Below, piece by piece: positions 5,429 through 9,942 of a DNA stretch of 9,942 nt (its first letter is position 1; each line of letters starts with the position of its first letter). This DNA is from DAOUMF01 sp034411955 (GTDB taxonomy: Bacteria; Chloroflexota; Dehalococcoidia; SM23-28-2; RBG-16-64-32): assembly GCA_034411955.1 (NCBI GenBank), contig DAOUMF010000064.1:1-9942 (forward strand), read 5' to 3'. The notes under the pieces are model-generated. The model saw only the letters and a list, made by a program, of their open reading frames with translations. It searched no databases and had not been told where the DNA came from. Both the position numbers and the translations under genes were made by a program.

Positions 5429-6134
5429 TGAACAGCGTCAGAAAGACAACTACATAGCGGTCGCCGAGGGCCTTACCAAGCACTTCCGGAGTGGCCCCAT
5501 AGTCGTGAAGGCGGTGGATGGCGTGAGCTTCCGGGTGCCGCGGGGCAAGATCGTGGCCCTGCAGGGCCACAGCGGTTGTGGCAAGAGCACACTCCTCAAC
5601 CTCATGGGTGCACTGGACAGGCCAGACGCCGGCCGGCTCAGCGTCGACGGCGTCGATGTCAGCAGGCTAAGCGGTGCAGGCGAAGTGGCGTACCGACGGC
5701 GCAAGGTGGGTTTCGTCTTCCAGCAGTTCAACCTCGTGCCGGACCTTTCTGCAATCGAGAACGTCACACTCCCTATGGAGTTCGTCGGTAAGGGTACGAA
5801 CGGGGCCTCGCGGGCGCGGGCGGCAGACCTTCTGGAGCGCGTCGGCATAGCCCAGGACCGGCATGGCCGGCGCCCCACGAAGCTGTCTGGAGGGGAGCAG
5901 CAGCGCGTCGCCATCGCCAGGGCGCTGGCCAACGATCCGCCGATCATCCTGGCCGACGAGCCAACCGCCAACCTCGATTCGAAGACCGGCCGCCTGATCG
6001 TCGGGCTGCTACGCAGCCTGCGAGACGACAACCGCACGGTCGTAATCGCCACCCACGACGAAGCCATCGCGGCCAAGGCCGATCTCATCCTGGAGATGAG
6101 CGACGGCCGCCTTATAGGCGCCCCTGCCACATAG
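5421..6134 (+). CDS. ABC transporter ATP-binding protein, LolD/MacB type
   Basis: 237-residue cytoplasmic ATPase that pairs with the permease just upstream. All motifs are intact: Walker A GHSGCGKST (49-57), Q-loop VFQQFNL (Q101), signature LSGGEQQR (155-162), Walker B IILADE (175-180, catalytic E180), D-loop ANLD (183-186) and H-loop His212 (ATHDE). The LMGALDRPDAG segment after Walker A and FNLVPDLSAIENVTLPM are hallmarks of the LolD/MacB/FtsE-like branch. The start at 5421 lies inside the last codons of the permease gene (ATGAGTGATGA), with AGAGG ten bases upstream, indicating coupled translation and a 1:1 complex. The protease gene begins 32 bases after its stop, so all three are probably one transcript. 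The substrate is unknown. Confidence 0.95.
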   Translation: MSDEQRQKDNYIAVAEGLTKHFRSGPIVVKAVDGVSFRVPRGKIVALQGHSGCGKSTLLNLMGALDRPDAGRLSVDGVDVSRLSGAGEVAYRRRKVGFVFQQFNLVPDLSAIENVTLPMEFVGKGTNGASRARAADLLERVGIAQDRHGRRPTKLSGGEQQRVAIARALANDPPIILADEPTANLDSKTGRLIVGLLRSLRDDNRTVVIATHDEAIAAKADLILEMSDGRLIGAPAT

Positions 6135-6152
6135 GGCTGGGCGATCGTATGC

Positions 6153-6160
6153 GAGGAGAG
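6153..6160 (+). promoter_or_regulatory. Ribosome binding site fixing the protease start
   Basis: GAGGAGAG at 6153-6160 lies six bases before ATG 6167 and downstream of the in-frame ATG at 6149, which has no such site. It therefore supports the shorter start, giving MRLRLTIVATLVG, a clean signal anchor. Confidence 0.7.
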
Positions 6161-6166
6161 TTTATC

Positions 6167-7354
6167 ATGCGACTTCGACTGACAATAGTAGCCACGCTGG
6201 TCGGCGCCATCCTGGGCGCGGTCATCGCCGTCGCCGCGATCCAGTTCTGGTCGGATGACGACGTGGGAGCTGAGTCGGCCACTCCGGTCTCCACACCCGC
6301 TGCTTCATCCGATTCTGCTACCGGCGCCAACTCATCGGGCCAGGTCTCTGCGGGCTCCGAGTGTCTTTCCGCCGCCGAAATCTATGATCAAGTCCGGCCA
6401 GCGGTGGTCCAGATTGTGAGCACCGTGCGTGGCAGCACTCCGTTTGGGCCGCAGGCAGAGGGAACAGGCAGCGGCATAGTCATCGATCAGAGCGGCACAA
6501 TCCTCACGAACCATCACGTAATCGCTGACGCCGACACCCTGGAGGTCAGATTCGCTGACGGTACGGTCGCATCGGCACAGGTGGTGGGCCGCGACCCAGG
6601 TAATGACCTGGCTCTGATCCGAGCGGACGTCTCCGGTCAGGAACTGTCCGTCGCTACCTTAGGCGACTCGGACGCGGTTCGGGTTGGCGATCCTGTCCTC
6701 GCTATCGGCAGTCCATTCAACCTTGAGGGAACGCTCACCCAGGGGATCGTCAGCGCCCTGGGCCGAACATATTCGCAGGGAGGAAGCACCCGCCCCATTC
6801 GTGACATGATCCAGACGGACGCGGCGGTGAACCCCGGCAACTCCGGCGGGCCCTTGCTGGACTGTGAAGGCGAAGTGATCGGGATCAACACGCTGCTGGA
6901 GAACCCCGCCGGGGACGACGTCAACGTGGGCGTGGCCTTCGCGGTGCCAATCCGTACCGCGGAACGTTCACTGCCTGAGATGTCAAATGGGGAGACGATA
7001 GCCCACCCCTGGCTGGGGATAGCTGGACAGGAGGTCACACCAGCTCTGGCAGACGATCTTGGCCTCACAACAGAGGCCGGGGTCTATGTCACCCTTGTCG
7101 CGGCGGGTACCCCCGCCGACGCCGTTGGCCTGCGGGGCGCGTTCCGCTCCGAGAGTGAGGCGGCGCGAAGTTCGTCCCTACCCAGCGGCGGCGATGTCAT
7201 CTTGGCCGCTGACGATCAGACCGTGACCAGCGTCGAAGACCTGGCGGGCTACTTGGACGAGCAAAAGAGGCCGGGTGATACGGTGAACTTGAAAATCGCG
7301 CGCGACGGACAGGAGCTGTCGCTGCAGGCCACACTGGCGGAGTGGCCCGGCTGA
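6167..7354 (+). CDS. htrA: Membrane-anchored HtrA/DegP-family serine protease
   Basis: 395 residues. An N-terminal signal anchor (about 5-28) is followed by a Ser/Thr/Ala-rich linker (35-63), a trypsin-like domain (about 70-270) and one C-terminal PDZ domain (about 280-392). The catalytic triad is complete: His117 in LTNHHVI, Asp147 in DPGNDLALIR, Ser226 in GNSGGPL. The protease should act outside the membrane, degrading or refolding damaged exported proteins, as known for HtrA, DegS and PepD. The PDZ domain has an insertion (about 325-340, Ser-rich) between GLRG and GGDVI. Cys66, just before the protease domain, and Cys233, shortly after the active Ser, are the only cysteines and could form a disulfide. 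The start is ATG 6167, from its ribosome binding site. It follows the ABC ATPase by 32 bases, probably as the last gene of the operon, and is convergent with the next minus-strand gene. Confidence 0.95.
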   Translation: MRLRLTIVATLVGAILGAVIAVAAIQFWSDDDVGAESATPVSTPAASSDSATGANSSGQVSAGSECLSAAEIYDQVRPAVVQIVSTVRGSTPFGPQAEGTGSGIVIDQSGTILTNHHVIADADTLEVRFADGTVASAQVVGRDPGNDLALIRADVSGQELSVATLGDSDAVRVGDPVLAIGSPFNLEGTLTQGIVSALGRTYSQGGSTRPIRDMIQTDAAVNPGNSGGPLLDCEGEVIGINTLLENPAGDDVNVGVAFAVPIRTAERSLPEMSNGETIAHPWLGIAGQEVTPALADDLGLTTEAGVYVTLVAAGTPADAVGLRGAFRSESEAARSSSLPSGGDVILAADDQTVTSVEDLAGYLDEQKRPGDTVNLKIARDGQELSLQATLAEWPG

Positions 7355-7410
7355 TGCGCCGTCCGTGTCACGTTAGCCTTCCCCCAGGTGGCAGCTATCG
7401 TTAAGTCCTG

Positions 7411-7728
7411 CTAGGACGGCCCGCGGCCGGAACGGCTGAGGCTCGCCAGCAGTTGCGCATCGACTATGATGATCCGGCCTCGCTGCATGCGAATTGCGCC
7501 TTGCTGCTCCAGCGCCTTGAGGGCGCGCGCCGCGACCACGATCAGACCACCGGCGGACAGACCAACGAAATACATAAACGCGATGATGTACAGGCCCCAG
7601 CTATTCACGTTGTTCATCCCGGTGACCGTCAGCCCTTCGCTGAGCTGGTACACCCACGCGGCGAAACCGAGGCCCATCAGCGCGAACAGGACTCCGATCC
7701 AGCAGCGATACGCCATTCGCCCTGTCAT
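7411..7728 (-). CDS. Chimeric ORF: NrfD/DmsC-type anchor N-terminus fused in frame to a Crp/Fnr-like tail
   Basis: 105 residues. Residues 1-65 match the beginning of NrfD/DmsC-family membrane anchors: a first helix (about 9-27), then the characteristic TVTGMNNVNSWGLYI and a second helix FMYFVGLSAGGLIVV. Family members normally run to about 300-400 residues with eight or more helices. After about residue 66 the protein turns soluble: RALKALEQQGAI and GRIIIVDAQLLASL resemble the last part of the Crp/Fnr winged helix (compare Fnr, where a similar LLGRF.KSG segment precedes the wing and a LAQL end). The switch falls in GC-rich DNA at about 7519-7540. The start ATG overlaps the stop of the iron-sulfur subunit gene (ATGA), with AGGAGG eleven bases upstream, the normal arrangement for an intact anchor subunit. 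It most likely reflects a deletion that removed the rest of the anchor gene and most of a downstream regulator gene, or an assembly join. It is unlikely to anchor the enzyme properly. Confidence 0.75.
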   Translation of the reverse strand: MTGRMAYRCWIGVLFALMGLGFAAWVYQLSEGLTVTGMNNVNSWGLYIIAFMYFVGLSAGGLIVVAARALKALEQQGAIRMQRGRIIIVDAQLLASLSRSGRGPS

Positions 7729-8375
7729 AGCGGCCGCTTCCTCCTTCTGCTCAGGTAGAACGTCTGGGGGTTTGTTCCTTTATCCTCGAGAAGTCGTTCG
7801 CCGCCGCGATCGCGCACGGCGACACTGATGGCGCTCTCCGGGTCGTTCAGGTCGCCGAAGATGCGCGCGTGCGCGGGGCAGGCGATCACGCAAGCCGGCT
7901 CCAGCCCCTCGTCCACGCGGTGCACGCACAGCGTGCACTTCTCGACTACGCCTCTCGGCCGAGCTGCGACAAGCCCGTAGTCGAAATCGGGGATGCGGTG
8001 GGGCTTCTCCCAGTTGAACACCCGCACGCCGTAGGGGCAGGCCGCCATGCAGTAGCGGCAGCCGATGCACTTGTCGTAGTCGATCAGTACGATGCCATCC
8101 TCGTCCCGCTTGTATGTGGCGCCGGTGGGACAGACCTTCTCGCAGGGCGGGTCCTCGCAGTGCTGGCAGGTCAGCGGCAGGTAGTTCATCTCCAGATAGG
8201 GGAACTCGCCCTTCGGCTGGTCCAGTCCATCCTCACCCTGGGTCATGATGCGATTCCACCACAGGCCCATCGGGACGTTGTTCTCCTCTTTGCACGCCAC
8301 CGCGCAGGTCCAGCACCCGACGCAGCGATCCAGGTCTATGGCCAGACCCCACTTTCTCTTTCCATTCTCAGCCAT
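7725..8375 (-). CDS. Four-cluster [4Fe-4S] ferredoxin-like electron-transfer subunit (DmsB/NrfC/PsrB type)
   Basis: 216 residues with 16 cysteines in four groups: 18/21/24/28, 70/73/78/82, 103/106/109/113 and 147/150/162/166, the pattern of DmsB-type subunits that carry four [4Fe-4S] clusters. All ligands are present. It relays electrons between the molybdopterin catalytic subunit and a quinone-reactive membrane anchor. There is no signal peptide; such subunits are normally exported by riding with a Tat-tagged catalytic subunit. The start ATG 8375 lies 11 bases after the catalytic-subunit stop, and its AGGAG ribosome site overlaps that stop (TAAGGAG). Its own stop overlaps the start of the anchor-like ORF. 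The gene order, catalytic then iron-sulfur then anchor, is the classical complex operon. Confidence 0.95.
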   Translation of the reverse strand: MAENGKRKWGLAIDLDRCVGCWTCAVACKEENNVPMGLWWNRIMTQGEDGLDQPKGEFPYLEMNYLPLTCQHCEDPPCEKVCPTGATYKRDEDGIVLIDYDKCIGCRYCMAACPYGVRVFNWEKPHRIPDFDYGLVAARPRGVVEKCTLCVHRVDEGLEPACVIACPAHARIFGDLNDPESAISVAVRDRGGERLLEDKGTNPQTFYLSRRRKRPL

Positions 8376-8386
8376 AGCCGTGCTCC

Positions 8387-9942
8387 TTAGACCTTCCGCA
8401 CTTCACAGAGGACTTCTTTCCAGGGTGACACCGGCGACCATACGTTGGGCAGGAAGAAGATCTCGTGGATCGGGTTGATCATGTCGCCGGTCAGCTCGTT
8501 GACGCCGCGACCCTTCCTGTAGTAGCGGATCCACCAGCCCTCGTACAGGTTCACCGTCCCCGGCCGAATCTGCTCGCTTACCCGCGCCCAGCACTGCGTG
8601 GAACCGCGATCGTTGAGCACTTCCACGAGGTCGCCGTCCTTGATCCCGCGCTCTTCCGCCTCGCTGGGGTGAAGCGACAACTGAGGCTTGCCGCCGTTGA
8701 TCTCCAGGAGCCACGGCAGATTCGAGTAGGTGGAGTGGATGCGCCAGCGCTCGTGCGGCGAGAGGAGTATCAACGGATACTGATCTCGCTTGGCGCCAGC
8801 GTTCTCAGCCTCGAACGGCGGCTTGTAGACCGGCACCGCCTCCGCGAATTCGAGGAAGCGGTCCTCCTCCTTGTAGAACTCCATCCGACCGGTCTTTACG
8901 AACTGCCCTGTCGCTTCCAGCGGGAAGGGGTATGTCCGCTCCGGGAACGGCTCCAGGTTCTCGATCTGGTCATGGAACATCACATCCGGGTCCGGCACGT
9001 TGAGTCGCACCGGCCCCTGCTTGAGCTGTTCGAGGGTGATGCCCGCCACCTCCGGGCCGCCCTCAGCCAGGATCGTGGAGATGACCTCCTCTTCGTCTGT
9101 GTCGAAGTACTCGGCCGCCAGAGCGGGGTCCAGGCGCTTGGCCAGCTCGCGGTAGATCCAGAACTCGCTGCGGGACTCGAACCGCGGCTCCACGGTCGCC
9201 TGCATGAGCTGCAGGAAGGGGTGGACTGGCGTGGCGATAAGGTCCATCTTCTCGTACCACGTGGCGGCCGGAAGCAGCACGTCGGCGTACTCGGCCGTCG
9301 GCGTCATGGCGAACTCCATGACGACCAGCAGTTCGGTCTCCCTCTCCAGGCGCTCGAACAGCTTGTTCACGTTCGGCGACTGATTGAGGAGATTGCTGTG
9401 GGAGACCAGGATCGCCTTGAACCCGTTCTCGGGCATCTTGATCGCCTCGTTCATGGTGTCCGTCGGGCCGTGAATCACGTACATGGGCGGGATGAAGCTG
9501 GGCTTCTTCCCCTCCGGGAACCACCAGGACGAGATGTCGAAGCGCAACTTGTACTGGCCGACGTAGACGCTGATGCCACCGCCGCTGCGGCCCACGTTTC
9601 CCGTCACCGCGGACAGCAGGGCGAAGGATCGGCCGATCAGGTCGCAGTGATACCAGTGGTTAGCGCCGGCGCCGAAGATTACGGACGCGGGCTTGGTCGT
9701 CGCGAACGCCCGGGCCAGCTTCTCGATCTTCTCCGCGGGCACTTTCGTGATCTCCTCCACGGCCTCCGGGGTGTACTCGGCTACCGCCTCCCGAACGTAG
9801 TCGAAACCGGGCCGGCCCTTGACCGTGGAGCCGTCGGCGAGGCGTACCTCATAGGAGCCGGTCAACGCCGCCTGCACACCTCGCGGGAGCCCCAGCTTCT
9901 CCGTCCCTACGACCACTGGACCATTCGCGGCCAGGTCCCAGG
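8387..9942 (-). CDS. Molybdopterin oxidoreductase catalytic subunit, DMSO reductase family (5' end outside window)
   Basis: The C-terminal ~517 residues are visible; the frame stays open to the right edge (WDLAANGP precedes the first possible internal start), so the N-terminal [4Fe-4S] domain and any Tat signal lie outside. Visible parts are the middle molybdopterin domain (GAGANHWYHCDLIGRS, GNVGRSGGG) and the cofactor-binding C-terminal domain (from about QYPLILLSPHERWRIHS, through IKDGDLVEVLNDRGS). The stretch LLPAATWYEKMDL, then HPFLQL and SRSEFWIYRELAK, resembles the corresponding part of NarG and other type II enzymes (selenate, perchlorate, dimethylsulfide and ethylbenzene enzymes). The Mo ligand is not visible, and the four-cluster partner is DmsB-like, so the substrate cannot be named. 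First gene of the operon with the iron-sulfur subunit and the chimeric anchor ORF. Confidence 0.93.
   Translation of the reverse strand, partial: WDLAANGPVVVGTEKLGLPRGVQAALTGSYEVRLADGSTVKGRPGFDYVREAVAEYTPEAVEEITKVPAEKIEKLARAFATTKPASVIFGAGANHWYHCDLIGRSFALLSAVTGNVGRSGGGISVYVGQYKLRFDISSWWFPEGKKPSFIPPMYVIHGPTDTMNEAIKMPENGFKAILVSHSNLLNQSPNVNKLFERLERETELLVVMEFAMTPTAEYADVLLPAATWYEKMDLIATPVHPFLQLMQATVEPRFESRSEFWIYRELAKRLDPALAAEYFDTDEEEVISTILAEGGPEVAGITLEQLKQGPVRLNVPDPDVMFHDQIENLEPFPERTYPFPLEATGQFVKTGRMEFYKEEDRFLEFAEAVPVYKPPFEAENAGAKRDQYPLILLSPHERWRIHSTYSNLPWLLEINGGKPQLSLHPSEAEERGIKDGDLVEVLNDRGSTQCWARVSEQIRPGTVNLYEGWWIRYYRKGRGVNELTGDMINPIHEIFFLPNVWSPVSPWKEVLCEVRKV

Noticed and set aside
7358..7420. 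Bidirectional terminator between htrA and the NrfD-like ORF
   Set aside because: GCCGTCC/GGACGGC would need a loop of about 50 bases, and GTCCT-GCT-AGGAC (7405-7417) has only five pairs and overlaps a stop codon. There is no T-tract, so support is too weak.
1..9942. CRISPR array, tRNA, insertion sequence or prophage signals
   Set aside because: No spaced identical repeats, cloverleaf-like segments, transposase motifs or terminal inverted repeats were seen. The only repeats are the promoter elements and the tandem gene duplication.

Overview
The window is GC-rich, densely coded bacterial DNA with high GC at third codon positions, several GTG starts and strong AGGAGG-type ribosome binding sites. 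Gene content and protein style (OmpR-type two-component system, HtrA with one PDZ domain, DMSO-reductase-family operon) suggest a GC-rich Chloroflexota-like bacterium. An actinobacterium is possible; this placement is tentative. There are no tRNAs, rRNAs, CRISPR arrays, insertion sequences or transposases, and no gene-free stretch longer than about 300 bases.

Left part (1-2270). The window opens with the last 40 codons of an unidentified plus-strand gene (2-124). After 138 bases with no clear element comes a minus-strand two-component operon: an OmpR/PhoB-type response regulator (1539-2210) followed one base later by its HAMP-less sensor histidine kinase (263-1537).

Middle (2235-7354). Divergent from the regulator is a plus-strand block that looks like one envelope-maintenance module. 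It has two tandem paralogous secreted acidic helical proteins of unknown function (2451-3086 and 3274-3957), a MacB/FtsX-type ABC permease (4058-5428), its LolD/MacB-type ATPase (5421-6134, overlapping the permease), and a membrane-anchored HtrA-family serine protease (6167-7354). Three promoters in this region, one before the regulator (minus strand) and one before each secreted-protein gene, share the same geometry: two YAAY half-sites exactly 11 bases apart, then 10 bases, then a TAYGMT -10 element. This matches how OmpR/PhoB-type activators work and suggests that the regulator controls itself and the two secreted proteins. The ABC and protease genes have no such site and probably depend on read-through.

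Right part (7411-9942). A minus-strand operon encodes a DMSO-reductase-family molybdopterin enzyme (catalytic subunit running off the right edge), a four-cluster ferredoxin-like electron-transfer subunit, and then an anomalous 105-residue protein. Its first ~65 residues are the start of an NrfD/DmsC-type membrane anchor, but the rest resembles the DNA-binding tail of a Crp/Fnr regulator. It is probably the scar of an in-frame deletion (or an assembly join), which would leave the complex without a full membrane anchor here.

The most interesting items are the self-regulated secreted-paralogue/ABC/HtrA module with its shared operator architecture, and the NrfD-Crp chimera.
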